Positions 10,675 through 22,250 are shown, counted from the first letter of the stretch. The stretch: 64,000 nt of DNA from Cavenderia fasciculata (GCF_000203815.1 NW_004457723.1:1612001-1676000); one strand, 5' to 3'. Notes: a model not told the origin generated them from the letters alone. Numbers and translations: made by a program.

Positions 10675-12595
10675 ATGGAGGAATTAGCAAGCACAAAGCA
10701 AGATCAGAAACAGGTGTATGGAGAGATTTTAGGTGTTTTAACAGTCTTTTGGGAATGTAAATCAGGGCTAACATTACAAAAGGTCTTGGTGAGAGAACAA
10801 AAGGAGCGATTGGAAGCATCTGTGATGCTTACACTAGAGCACGGGGAGATTAGCAACAAAAATATTAGCTTCGTTTTGGGATTAGAAGAATATGAAGTAT
10901 CAGGGGCACTAAAGAAGAAATCTATAGTACCTCGCCAAAAGACACTTACACAAGAGGAAGAGGAAAAGATAATAGCCAAGATCAAGATATCTATTCAGCA
11001 GAATAGACCTATGACAAAGACAGATGTCAAGATTTTGGCACTCAATCTCTGGAAAGAGTGAACGGGCACAAAGAGAGAAAAGATGCTGTCAGACTCTTGG
11101 TGGAGAGGTTTTAGATCGAGATACGTAGATCTCAAGCTTAGATATGTTCGCTCTCAAGATTATAAAAGGGCACTTGCTGAACAAAAAGGTGGTTCTGACG
11201 CATGGATCAAGGAAACTAGAGATTTCATAGTAAAACATGGTATCAAACAAGAAAATATATTCAACATTGATGAAAAGGGAGTTCTCTTCACAGATACTAA
11301 ACAAAAGGTAACTATAGACAGTAGTGATTATACACATGCAATTGATTAGAGTTTACTAATAATTCAATGTCTTTGTCACAGGTTGTCATGTTTGTTTATA
11401 AAAATGCAAGGGAGACACTCAAACCAAAAGTTTTTAAACAAACTCAGTCCCAACACTTTACATTGGTAGGAGGAATAACAGGATTAGGTGGTAGTCTAAA
11501 GCCTTATTACGTTTTGCAGTTTCCAATCAAAAAGAATTGGTCCATTACTAGTAAAAATGAATATGGCTATCTGGAAGTTAATAAGAGTGGCTATGTAAGA
11601 TGATTTTTTAAAAATTTTCTTTTTCTACAAAATCTAAATATTATAATTAATTAACACACTCTTGTCTATAACTAATCGTATATAGGTAGATGAGTCAATC
11701 AAGCTAGACTGTGTCCAATTTTTTGTTAAACAGCTGACAACACCTGGCGACAAGTTACTTTTGGTCGACAATCATGGAAGTAATTTTAGTCCTGAATTAC
11801 TTCAATGGGCCAATGAAAACAAGGTTCACATTAAGAGCTTTCCATCCAATATGACACATATCTTACAACCTTTGGATCTTGTCATTTTTTCATCATTCTC
11901 TCAATCACTAAAGAATATGATACTAAAACAACTTCAAGACAAACCCAACTTTAAAATCGCACCCGAACACTACCAACAGTTTTCATGCTTTGCATGGGTC
12001 GAAGCAACAAAGCCAACCAACGTAATGGCTGCTTGGAACAAGTCAGGTATCATTAATTGTTCGCCACTCTCACCACAAGATCAGGGATTGATACCAAAAC
12101 CACCCAAGGCAACAAAAAAATCTTCAAAGGCTCTTGCTCTTGTTCAAACCACTTCTAATGCATTGGTAACGACAGATTCTTTACCACACAAGCAAAGATC
12201 AATGATGATGAGAGATAAGATGAGTACAGGCACTGTCTGGACCGACGACACAAATCGGTATGTTTAAACGATAACAACTACTACCCATTTTTTACTAACC
12301 TAATTTTCATTTAAATCAAAGAGACTTGGTTATTCATTATAAAAAAGAGACACGAAAGAGAAGACAGCCAAAAAAATCAGACTCTGGAGATGTTAACCTG
12401 AGCCAAGTTAACAATTATAACACCTTTAACCAAATTAATGTGGCTACCGGCGAAATGCGAGATGAAAATAATAGACCAGCTAAAAGAATAGCCTATGAAA
12501 GCAATACCAACTCATCATCCCAACTGTCAACCACTATTCAAAATCCTTCCTTAGTCTCTTCCGTCAAATCCCTATTTAATAAATTCTTGCATTGA
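10675..12595 (+). pseudogene. Pogo/Tigger-type transposase with one internal stop
   Basis: Exons are 10675-11307, 11382-11594, 11686-12257 and 12322-12595 (564 codons including the stop). Exon 1 is interrupted by a single TGA at 11059-11061, and the frame continues without shift on both sides. The N-terminal part has helix-turn-helix-like stretches ('LTQEEEEKIIAKIKISI') and 'SWWRGFRSRY', as in CENP-B/Tc5-type DNA-binding regions. The catalytic DDE_1 residues are present: D in 'FNIDEKGV', D in 'LLLVDNHGS' and D in 'HILQPLDLVIF'. The last two are 35 residues apart, the pogo-type D35D spacing. The C-terminus is basic ('KKETRKRRQPKK'). The enzyme would cut and paste the element. The stop is either a recent inactivation or a sequencing error. 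Confidence 0.85.
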
Positions 12596-12651
12596 ACTGT
12601 CTTCCCCCATATTCCCCATATAAATTGGGTCACCCCAAACTTTTTATTTTC

Positions 12652-12697
12652 CTCTTTGCAAAAAAAACCAATTTTGCAAACAAAAACAAGTGGGTGT
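12652..12697 (-). repeat. Right terminal inverted repeat of the pogo-like element
   Basis: Reverse complement of the left repeat at 10468-10513, with a 30-bp uninterrupted identical core. Confidence 0.88.
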
Positions 12698-13439
12698 TAA
12701 CTAGTGTACACAATTATCATGGTTGGACCATTGAGCTAAAGAGTTGATGCACACTCATCTTCTCTCCTCTTAAGCAAGCAAGCAAGCAAGCAATCAATCA
12801 ATCATGACAGCACCACATAGTTGAACTGAACTTGCAACACACACTCTGCTGCTGCTGTGCTTAGTGCACTCGTTTGTTAGAGTGTGTGTCAGTGTGTGAC
12901 AGACAGCCAATGAACATCAAATTTAATTGGGTGTGTTCATTGCATTCCCCTTTTTAGTCAAACTCGTTCAAGACGACAGACTGTGAGACGTGCAACCCCC
13001 GCCACCCACAAACTCATCATCATCCAGCAATGAAAATTAATTATGCGTATCAGATATATATAAACCCCCCACTACCCACACTAACTAATATTAAAAATAT
13101 TTAAATAATTACCGAGTGTTTCTTGGTATACCCTAACCAACCTGCTCACTCTCTCATACTCTATACTTATCCACTGATCATCCACTTTATTTCTTTTATG
13201 AAACTTGTTTCAAAAATCGTATGATATACAGATAATAATAGTGTCCTACTATTATCTCTCTCTCTCTCTCTTTTACTTCTCTATACTCAAACTCTTAAAC
13301 TTTAATTAACCATTTAACTTTCTCTTATTTTTTATTTTTTTTTCCATCTATCTATAGTCTTAAATCAACACAATCATTACTACTACGACCTATCAACAAT
13401 CAAAAATCAAATCATATATTTTACATTCATTATCCAATC
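12698..13439. other. Intergenic spacer with simple repeats
   Basis: No gene is seen. The stretch contains AAGC/AATC tetranucleotide runs (about 12773-12803), TG-rich patches, a CT run near 13255-13271 and an A/T- and pyrimidine-rich leader just before the start codon at 13440. It is probably the promoter of the secreted low-complexity gene. Confidence 0.6.
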
Positions 13440-16335
13440 ATGAACCCATTAATTATCATCTTTATTTTGTGTATCGTTGTATCATCTGTTTTTGCCAATA
13501 TGTCTTGCAACAACCAATATGTCTTTGTCAACGACACCAACTCATTGTCATCATCTTTTTCATTGTTCAACCATGTTGAGCAACAATCGACTATCATCCA
13601 AAATAACAATATTTCTTTGTCTATGATGCCATCATCCGTTTCATTGCCATCTTTTAATCATTTTGAACATCCAATCATTCTTATCAAAAACAAAAACAAC
13701 AAAAACAACATCAACTACAACAACAATAATAATAATAGCAATAATAATAACGATATCCATTCATCTATTTCACAAACCCAATTTGATTCAAATCATATTG
13801 TTTCTCAATGTCATTTACCATCAAACCATACTTTTATTCCTGTCTATAACAACAAAAATAATAATAACAATAATTTATCTTTTAATTCATCAATTTCAAT
13901 TCCTTTTAATGTTTTGTCCCAATCCCATTTCCAGTTACCATTAAATCACTCAACCAACAACCATATAATTTTCTATGACGACAAAGAGGAGGAGGAGGAA
14001 GAGGAAGAGTATGTTCAATGGAACAGCAACAGCAGCAACAACACAATCTCATGTTTCAACCATGTTAAACATCAATTAATTTCCATCAACTATCCATTGC
14101 CAATTAGTAGTTTTCCATCCTTTTCACACAACATTCACTATAACTCAAGCCATGTTTTGTGTATCTCAAATCATTCAACAACCAAAAACCATATTGTTTT
14201 AGAGGAGGAGGAGGAGGAGGAGGAGTCTGTTCAATTGAACAGCAACAGCAATACAATCTCATTTTCATATTTCAACCAATCAATTCCCATCGATAATAAT
14301 AATATTATTTCATTCCTCAATGTCCATCAATCATCGATTCCATGTTTTAAATCTAGTGATATTTTAACTCATTCAACAACAAACAACCACATTCTTGTAG
14401 AGGAGGAGTTTGTTCAATTGAACAACAGCAGCAAAATCACACATTCATTAACTTGTTTAGACAATGTTAAACATCAATCAATTCCAATTAGTAATCAATC
14501 AAATAATAATAATAATAACTATTTTTCATTAATTCATTCATCATCATTGAATTCACCTATTCCATTTTCATCTGATTATTTTAACTCTGCAAACACTTCC
14601 ACATCATCATCATCAACATTATCAAATACAATCAATTCAACAAGATCAAAGACAAGCCCATTTTCAAGATACTCCAGCAACATCTCAAGAATAGAAAACA
14701 ACAACAACGCGGTAACAAGCTCTGACAATTTAAACCAATTTACTGATACCTCTTCTTTTATTTTTATAGATACCAAAGTTGCCAACAATTATTTTGATTC
14801 TCTCAATTGTTTCGGAACCAATCATTCAAATCATACAATAATACAACAATCATCATCACCAATCAATCATCATACAATCCTCACCACAACCCACACTCAC
14901 AATCAATATTCACAAATCACTCCACCATCTTCAAATAATAATAATAATTCCTATTCATTTATTCACCCATTATTATCCATTAATACAGATTTTATTGTGC
15001 CCCAATGTCAATCACAACCATTAATTTCAAATTACTCAACAACCAACAACCTCATTCTTTTAGAAGAAAGGGAAAAGACTGTTCAATTGAACAGCAACAA
15101 CAACAACAACACAATCACAATCTCATTGTTCACCCATGTTGAACATTATTCAATTCATAATAATAATAATCATAATATTTCTTTCCATCAATTAAGTGAT
15201 ACATTATATCAAAGTCAATGTCAATCCAATCATACATTCTTTCCTATCAACAATAATAATTATAATTTATCTTTTCATCCACAGTGTCAATTCCTTTTAT
15301 ATATGTTTTGTCTCAATCCATGTCACCCATTCCATTAAACTCTAGCGATGTTTTGTTTCATTGTCAATCACCAAATCATTCAACAGCCACCAACAATTTT
15401 AATTTAGATCAGGAAGAGTCTGTTCAATTAAACAGCAGCAGAAATACAATCTCATTTTCATATTTCAATCAATCAATTCCCATAGATAATAATAATAATA
15501 ATATTTCATTCTTCAATGACCATCATCATCGACTCCATGGTTTAAATCTAGTGATATTTTAACTCATAGTCAATCATCATTGCCACAATTAATATTAAAC
15601 CATTCAACAACCAACAACCACATTCTTTTAGAGTTTGTTCAATTGAACAGCAACAGTAGCATCACAAATTCATTAACTTGTTTAGACCATGTTAAAAACC
15701 AATCAATTCTTTTTAATAGTAATCAATCAAATAATAATAATAATTATTATTCATTAATTCATTCATCCATTTCACCTAATCATTTCAACTCATTCTCATC
15801 ATCAAACACATCATATATATCAAATATAATCAAATCAACAAGATCAATTGCAAGCCCATTTAAATCAAGACACTCCAACATTTCAAGATTAAAAAACAAC
15901 CCGGTAACAAATAACAATAATAATACCAACACCAAATTAAAAAATACAAATATCAACAATAATAATAATAACTATGCCAACAACAACTCATCATCATCAT
16001 CATCATTCTCATGCTTCAACCATGTTGAAACATTCATCTCAACCAACAATCAACCAAAAAATATTAATAATAATAACAAAAATAATAACAAAAATAACAA
16101 AAATACAAAAACAAATATTAATAATAATATCAACAACAATAATAACAAAAATACAAAAACAAATAACAACATCAATAACACAAGAACAACAAACAATAAT
16201 AATATTATAATCTTTGCCGAACACTTCAACCCACAATCAATCATTCATTCATCACCAATCCTCAAGTCAGTTGCCCGTCCCAAACCCAGTGATCAAGAGT
16301 ACCAGTTTCCAAGCAACAATCACCACCATTCGTAG
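13440..16335 (+). pseudogene. Secreted Asn/Ser/His-rich repeat protein, broken by two frameshifts
   Basis: The first frame (13440-15338, 632 aa) starts with a good signal peptide, 'MNPLIIIFILCIVVSSVFA', then a low-complexity sequence built of degenerate ~100-residue units. Recurrent blocks are 'NHSTTNNHILLEEE..VQLN', 'SFSYFNQSIPIDNN' and 'SLTCLDHVKHQSIPI'. The same blocks continue after 15338 in two other frames: about 15284-15562 and about 15540-16335. Comparing the repeat units places the shifts near 15284 and near 15535. Fusing the frames would give about 960 residues. Unit similarity implies growth by internal duplication. It could be a young pseudogene, an expressed shorter protein ending at 15338, or an assembly problem in repeats. 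The function is unknown; an extracellular matrix or coat role would be a guess. Confidence 0.6.
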
Positions 16336-18180
16336 ACCAACATAATTAACTCTGTATCAAAAGTTGATAATTAATTATAAATTTACTGACTCTTTTTCTT
16401 TTTATTTTATAGGTACACTAATCATTATTCTCTTCAACTCTTTTGGTAATAACAACATCTTAATAAAACAACTAATAATATTAATAATAACCAACCACAA
16501 TAACTAATAATAATAATAATAACAATAATAACAACAATAACTAATAATAATAATAATGACAACAACCAACAGCAATAACTAATAATAATAATAATTACAA
16601 CAACAACAACCACCAATTACAATCCTCTTCTTTTCTAAAAAAAAAGATATTCAATTACTTTTACCCAAGTGGTTTCCCTCTATTCCTACTCTTTTCTTTT
16701 TATACATTTTCCGTTGCCATCGTCCGTGCCCAGTCCAGTCCAGTCCAGTCCATCATCGTCCATCCATGTTCCACGTCTCCCTAGGCTTTTATACCCAAAA
16801 AAGATATTCAATTACTTTGAACCAAGTGGTTTCCTTTTAAAAAGATATTAAATTACTTTTACCCAGAGGGTTTCCCAGGTTCGCCCCCGTGTAAGTCGAT
16901 TTTCTTCGCATTGGGGGGCTTTTTTTTTTTTTGGACTGTTCCCATGGTCTAAACAACCATGGGAACAACCAAAACTATATTTTTCTATTTCTTTCTTTCT
17001 CTTTTTTCTCTTTTTCCCTCTCTTTTTTATTATTTTTTATTTATTTATTTATTTATTCTTTTACCGCCAATTCAATATTATTTTTCTGACGATTTTAAAA
17101 TTAATTAAACCATCATCAGAATTGTAATAATTATTATTTGTAACAAATATTTGTGACACTACAACTGTAGCAATATGTGTCTTTATAAAGGTATGCACCC
17201 AAAGATGGTTTATGGGTTTGTAACTTTAATTTATTAAAATTAACACTTTTAAAATAAAAATAAAATAAAAAAGCAACCACACCACTTCACCAACTCTGAC
17301 TTTTTGATCAGACCTTTATTATTTTATTTTTCTTGTATTTATAAATATAATTAATGACTTGTTACTCACAACATATCAATATATACTGATACATATAACT
17401 ATAGATAGAAAAGATGATACGAATAAATAAATAAAGACTGTTTTTATGTGCACTATCTATTTCTTACAATCATTATTTAGCTCCATCATCCCCCAACTAT
17501 TCCTCGTGACACATCCTCTATAGTCCATTGCCCATGATCCACAATCATGCCTAGTACAACCATCATCCACCACTGGTGGAAAATCAAGAAAGTATAAAGT
17601 CTTATTGTGACAGATGAATTTTATAATGTTTTAGTTAGTATTGGAATCGATTGATCAAGATAGATTCTTCACAAAGGAAATAATATTAATATTAATTTAT
17701 ATTATTTTAAATATATTTAGTTATTTTAGAGACACCAGCAAATTACTATGTTGATACGTGATAGATTAAGGATTGCGGATTGTATATAGTGGACCCAGGC
17801 CGATGTCTGCCATCCTCCACCATCATATACCATCTATCAATCAATCATCTATAGTCCATCCACTATCCATGGTAGACTATAGTCGTCCATCTTTGTCAAT
17901 CTCAGCCACCATTGTACATATTCAACAATAGTCCAAGTGGAAAATCAAGAATGCATCATGTTTTATTAATATCGATGGTTCAATGCATTGGAATGATGGA
18001 TCAATTAAATAGAATCACAATAGTCCAACTGTGGATATCGTATTATTATTTGATTTACATCAGCAATGGACTCTTGTAGATACAGTACATTTTGATTATA
18101 ATCATTGTTTAATACAAAGAATCCAATAAACTTATAGAAATCTTTAAACTACAATTCAATCTAAGACTAAAATTTCTATC
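16336..18180. other. Long non-coding spacer with small repeats
   Basis: No convincing gene. It holds TAA/CAA triplet repeats (about 16460-16620); three copies of a ~37-bp unit beginning AAGATATT-AATTACTTT (16643-16680, 16799-16838, 16841-16876); CAGTC pentamers near 16730-16750; a 12-bp stem hairpin at 16937-16967; and AT-rich unique sequence up to 18180. Two segments near 17575 and 17935 share 'GTGGAAAATCAAGAA', hinting at an old duplication. Confidence 0.5.
16937..16967. repeat. Perfect 12-bp inverted repeat (hairpin)
   Basis: TGTTCCCATGGT and ACCATGGGAACA are separated by 7 bases (16949-16955). The hairpin follows a run of T and a GC-rich stretch. It could be a small RNA hairpin or a remnant of a mobile element. 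Confidence 0.6.
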
Positions 18181-18181
18181 T

Positions 18182-18947
18182 ATTTCCACCATCCACTATC
18201 CATCTTCTATCCATCCATCCACTAACCTCTATCCATCCGTCCTCATCCATCCATCCTCATCCAACCATCCTCTATCCTCTATCCATCCATCCTCTATCCT
18301 CTATCCAACCATCCTCATCCAACCATCCTCATCCATCAGCCCTCTTCATCCATCCGTCCTCATCATCTATCCATCCGTCCGTCCTCATCATCTATCCATC
18401 CTCTATCCTCTATCCATCCATCCTCTATCCACCATCTTCTATCCAACCATCCTCATCCAACCAACCATCCTCCATCCATCCTCTAACCATCCGTCTTCAT
18501 CCAACCAACCATCCTCCATCCATCCTCTATCCACCATCTTCTATCCAACCATCCTCATCCAACCAACCATCCTCCATCCATCCTCTATCCATCCGTCCTC
18601 ATCCAACCAACCATCCTCTATCCATCCATCCTCTATCCATCCATCAGCCCTCATCCACCATCCTTCTTCATCCATCCGTCCGTCCTCATCCATCCATCCT
18701 CTATCCACCATCCACCATCCACCATCCCTATCCATCCACCATCCGACCATCCTCTATCCATCCAACCACCATCCTCTATCCATCCACCATCCGACCATCC
18801 TCTATCCATCCATCCACCATCCATCATCCATCCACCATCCACCATCCACCATCCATCCTCTATCCTCCATCCATCCACCATCTACCATCCATCCTCTATC
18901 CATCTACCATCCATTCTTCCACTATCCGCCATCCACTATCCATCATA
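18182..18947. repeat. CCATCC-rich minisatellite
   Basis: About 770 bp built from variants of CCATCC, CTCTATCC, CTCATCC and CCAACCATCC in irregular higher-order order. The open frames on the minus strand (Trp/Met/Asp/Gly repeats) are by-products of the repeat. Confidence 0.92.
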
Positions 18948-19079
18948 GGTGCGGTACACCTTGCTTATCTTTTTTAGAGTCAACAATAATTAATTAATTA
19001 ATTATGTATTTTCTTTATAACAATTGATCAAATAGGATTATATTTAGGAAAGATTTGGATATAAAATCTTATTTCTTTT

Positions 19080-19438
19080 TCAACATCGAATCAATGATAT
19101 TAGATCGATTTCAAATTGTAGAAATGCTACATTGTTGTGTAGCTTGTCCACACGTTTGATGTTGGGGATGGTCGAAATGATATTAGACAATTTCTGGTGT
19201 ACTTGGGTTTGAATGTTATTACTCTCGGTTTTAATCCTTTAAAAAATAGATTGATTGATCTTCAAATTAATTTTCATCAATTGCAATGCAACACTCAAAA
19301 TATTATCACTATAGGATGCAACAATTGGTAAATGTTCCAATCCGAATCCTCTTACTATCAATTGATAATATTGAATTGTTTGATTTGTTCAACAATTGGG
19401 TATAATAATGGTAATTGTCTTCCACGAAGATGAATCAT
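19080..19438 (-). pseudogene. Decayed unknown gene fragment
   Basis: Read on the minus strand from an ATG at 19438-19436, the sequence is coding-like but broken. 'MIHLRGRQLPLLYPIVEQIK' is followed by a frameshift near 19365. A second stretch, 'LEHLPIVASYSDNILSVALQ', follows. After an in-frame TAA it continues as 'TESNNIQTQVHQKLSNIIST' to a stop at 19080-19082. The composition is amphipathic and helical, unlike the surrounding spacer. The family is not recognised. It may be the remnant of a gene lost during rearrangement of the cyclase/ankyrin units. Confidence 0.4.
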
Positions 19439-19540
19439 AGAAAAGATGAATTAGAATATTAAAATGGGATCAAATAAATTTTGAGGAAACCCTTTTAAAC
19501 TAAATCATTATTGGATCACCTAACCCAATAACTATACTAA

Positions 19541-19640
19541 CAGTTCCCTTTACCGATATTTAAATTAATAGATAATAACAAAAAAAAAAAAAAGGTTATT
19601 TTTCAAACACCCTAAATACTTGTCTTGTCTTCTTAATTCT
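19541..19640 (+). pseudogene. Relic of a third diguanylate cyclase 3' end
   Basis: The sequence 'CCCTTTACCGATATTTAAATTAA' region (19547-19570), then GATAATAAC, a long A run and 'CAAACACCCTAAATACTTGTC' wording (19599-19620) matches the end of the GGDEF genes and their 3' flank (10269-10370 and 22185-22280), with the stop-codon neighbourhood altered. Only the last few codons and the 3' flank remain; the hairpin is degraded. Confidence 0.55.
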
Positions 19641-19684
19641 TTTTTTAAAACCAACTTGAACAAACAAATAATAATATTTTAATA

Positions 19685-20149
19685 ATGTCAACAATCACAT
19701 TTCATTGTATATTCAGATCTAAATACATTAGACAAATGATATTCAATCATATTAATGATATATCAAAACAATTGTATCAAAGATCATTGGTAGGAAGAGA
19801 CATCATCAAATTACCTCTTCTTGAAATGATATCAATCTACGCAGTGCCGTGGGACTTTATTCGTCATTATCTACCAACTGATATTGATCAAATACAATTA
19901 AAAGGAGTGATCAGTAAATACTGTTGTCATGACAATGCAACATTGGATAAAGTCAAACATCTATTGGAGTGGTCTCACGTTGACTTTGATTGGGATCTCT
20001 TTAAAAGTAATGGTAGATATATACCAAATAAAGAGATACTGGAATATGTCATAGAGAGCTGTCATGATGATTTTACTAGCTTTGTCATACAGATAATGAA
20101 CACTCCTTTCAAACCTCTAGGTTACCAAATGGACACCATAATTAATTAA
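19685..20149 (+). CDS. Truncated ankyrin-family protein, 154 aa
   Basis: It starts 'MSTITFHCIFRSKYIRQMIF', the N-terminal pattern of the ankyrin-repeat family seen at 5053-7447 and 22386-24629. It continues through the helical N-terminal region and stops at residue 154, where relatives run to about 745. No continuing exon was found in the ~350 bp that follow. It is therefore probably a 3'-truncated copy, though a short expressed product is possible. The first ~16 codons, without the ATG, recur at about 22311-22365, downstream of cyclase copy B. Confidence 0.6.
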   Translation: MSTITFHCIFRSKYIRQMIFNHINDISKQLYQRSLVGRDIIKLPLLEMISIYAVPWDFIRHYLPTDIDQIQLKGVISKYCCHDNATLDKVKHLLEWSHVDFDWDLFKSNGRYIPNKEILEYVIESCHDDFTSFVIQIMNTPFKPLGYQMDTIIN

Positions 20150-20919
20150 TATTAAAATCGTAAAGTATTTGCAGTACACAATGGTAAGAATTCTTCATGA
20201 AAATAGAAATAAATAATAACTGATAAAGATGTAAATAATAATCTGATATTAATTAAATCATTTGATTAATCATAATAGGAACAAACTAAAGCATTTCAAT
20301 CAATGAAATGAATAATGTTGCAAGATCGCCAAAATAGCTATATATATAATATTTATAAATTATATAACGACAAAACATGTTTCCTTTTGTCAAGATTTCC
20401 ATTTAGTCTTTAGATCTGGTATGTACCATCTTTTCACTTACAACAAACACTACTTTTAAAAGTACTCGAGTGACAATTAGTCAGTGTCAAGGTTCTGATT
20501 CGGTAATCGCATACTCTCAGAGTTTATACCAAAATAAGCAACAAACCAAACCATCATCTCTAAGAGAATATTCCCTCTGCTCTCCTCTCACTCACTATGA
20601 CCACACACGATCATATTAGATTTGAACTCAACACACACAATTGTATTAACAACGCCCCTCCTTATTTTTTTTTGCCTAAACAGTTTGGTGGTGTGTATTT
20701 TAAAACAACACTCATCAATGTGATCACCAATCATTAAAGTCGTTGTTGACAGTTTTGAGTAAAGGTATCATTATGCACACCGGTGGTAGTAGATTTATAT
20801 CATCATCGGCCAGCATAGCAGATCATTTTAACAACTACACAATTTCATTCATTCGATCATTGGTATCATCAATCACTACTACAGATATGGATATCATTTC
20901 ATTCTATTCTTGATCAAAC

Positions 20920-21068
20920 ATAGAAGTAGTTTAAATATGGTAATCACTGATCATTGGAATATTATCATTTACCAAAGCGAGTAGATGCTTAAAAATGGTA
21001 ATCATTGGTATGTTTTCATCTACCCAAAACTAGAACATGTTTAAATAAGGTAATTAAAATGATCATCT
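20920..21068 (+). promoter_or_regulatory. Three imperfect upstream repeats of the cyclase promoter, copy B
   Basis: Counterpart of 8971-9118. The three TTTAAAtATGGTAAT-type units are retained in the same order and spacing, while part of the following spacer (around 21069-21085) differs from copy A. Confidence 0.45.
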
Positions 21069-21117
21069 CCATCTGATCACCAACTGATGCCCATCCTCTT
21101 TTCATGCAACCGTTTAG

Positions 21118-21125
21118 TATAAATA
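21118..21125 (+). promoter_or_regulatory. TATA box of cyclase copy B
   Basis: TATAAATA lies 111 bp before the ATG at 21236, in the same context as copy A. Confidence 0.6.
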
Positions 21126-21235
21126 GAGCTATTTCGATTCATTATTTAAATCACAAATCAAACAATCAACAGTTTAACAACTAATTAAATTCACAACAAC
21201 TACCATACACACTAATAATAATAATAATATTAAAA

Positions 21236-22201
21236 ATGGCAATTGAAATCATCAACTTTAACCAACTCCAAAGACAATCTTTGGATAGATTCCCAACCAA
21301 CTATTTCTACATTGCTTTTTGTATCATTTTCTTCTTATATACCATCCAAAAGCGTGACAAGAAATCATCAAGTCGCTTCATGGAAATACTCTCATCCAAT
21401 CAATCAATCAGTATTTTAGAAATCAACTTTAACAACCGTATTGTCAGAACCAACAACAGTTCAGTATCACTCGAACAATTCTGTCAATCATACGTCATCG
21501 ATTCAATCACCCTCCAAAACAACATCATCTCATCAATGAATCAATTCTCTCCAAGTGACGTACAAATCAAGAGCAAGAGCTGCTCTTCATACTATCGTCT
21601 CACTGGAAAGTACGATGCTTCGACCAATGTCTTCCAAGGAATCATGATTGACAACACTCAAGAGAAACAACAACTCAACAAGCTCAAGAACACCTTGACC
21701 CACGATGCACTCACCGGTCTCCAAAATAGATACCACCTCTACAACAAGATTCAAAAGTTTTGTGCCAAGTCTTCATCAGAACAATGCTCAATCTATTTCA
21801 TTGATCTCAACAAATTCAAACAAATCAACGATACCCACGGACACGACAATGGTGATGTTGTCCTCAGATCAGTTGCCGATCGCTTCCAACAATTCGCCGA
21901 CGAATCAGTTCTCCCAGTCCGCCTTTCTGGCGACGAATTCCTCATTGTCAAGCGCAATGTAGAATCAAACACACAAGCTGACCAATTTATCTCCAGCTAC
22001 CTCTCAAGTGTCCAATGCGACACTGTCCAACTCAACAACTCAACGTCAATCAAAGTAACTCTTTCCTTTGGAGGTGTTGTATTCAACAAATCACAATCAA
22101 CTCAAACCGATAAGTTGATTAAATGTGCCGATGAAAGAATGTATCAAATGAAAAAGAACCTTTTACCAAACGGCAACTCTACCGTTACCTTTACTGCTTA
22201 A
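21236..22201 (+). CDS. dgcA: Diguanylate cyclase, DgcA type (GGDEF domain), copy B
   Basis: A 321-residue intact paralogue of 9299-10285. Differences are confined almost entirely to the first ~40 residues (7 residues missing in small in-frame steps, V to F in the membrane segment), plus one N to Y change in 'RYHLYNKIQ'. All GGDEF-domain motifs are kept: 'DALTGLQNRY', 'FKQINDTHGHDNGD', 'RLSGDEF' and 'ADERMYQMKK'. It should therefore also make c-di-GMP, the dictyostelid stalk-inducing messenger. The in-frame nature of the indels and the conserved TATA box argue that both copies are working genes, or that duplication or gene conversion was recent. The single hydrophobic segment suggests membrane anchoring. 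Confidence 0.92.
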   Translation: MAIEIINFNQLQRQSLDRFPTNYFYIAFCIIFFLYTIQKRDKKSSSRFMEILSSNQSISILEINFNNRIVRTNNSSVSLEQFCQSYVIDSITLQNNIISSMNQFSPSDVQIKSKSCSSYYRLTGKYDASTNVFQGIMIDNTQEKQQLNKLKNTLTHDALTGLQNRYHLYNKIQKFCAKSSSEQCSIYFIDLNKFKQINDTHGHDNGDVVLRSVADRFQQFADESVLPVRLSGDEFLIVKRNVESNTQADQFISSYLSSVQCDTVQLNNSTSIKVTLSFGGVVFNKSQSTQTDKLIKCADERMYQMKKNLLPNGNSTVTFTA

Positions 22202-22221
22202 ATTAATAAATATTAATTAAC

Positions 22222-22250
22222 AAAAAAAAAAGTAGTGTACTTTTTTTTTT
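22222..22250 (+). terminator. A/T hairpin behind cyclase copy B
   Basis: A10-GTA, loop GTG, TAC-T10, identical to 10312-10340. It starts 21 bp after the stop codon. Confidence 0.4.

Larger units (their letters stand above)
10468..12697 (+). mobile_element. Pogo-like (Tc1/mariner, DDE) DNA transposon, full length, probably inactive
   Basis: A 2.23-kb element bounded by terminal inverted repeats of 46 bp, left 10468-10513 and right 12652-12697, identical at 42 of 46 positions by eye. It carries one transposase gene with three short introns and an in-frame TGA. A perfect target-site duplication could not be recognised: the left flank is TA if the repeat begins at CACCC, while the right flank reads TT. 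It sits about 90 bp beyond the 3' end of duplication copy A. No equivalent is present behind copy B. Confidence 0.85.

Noticed and set aside
18541-18881. Minus-strand Trp/Gly/Asp repeat frames
   Set aside because: By-products of the CCATCC minisatellite.
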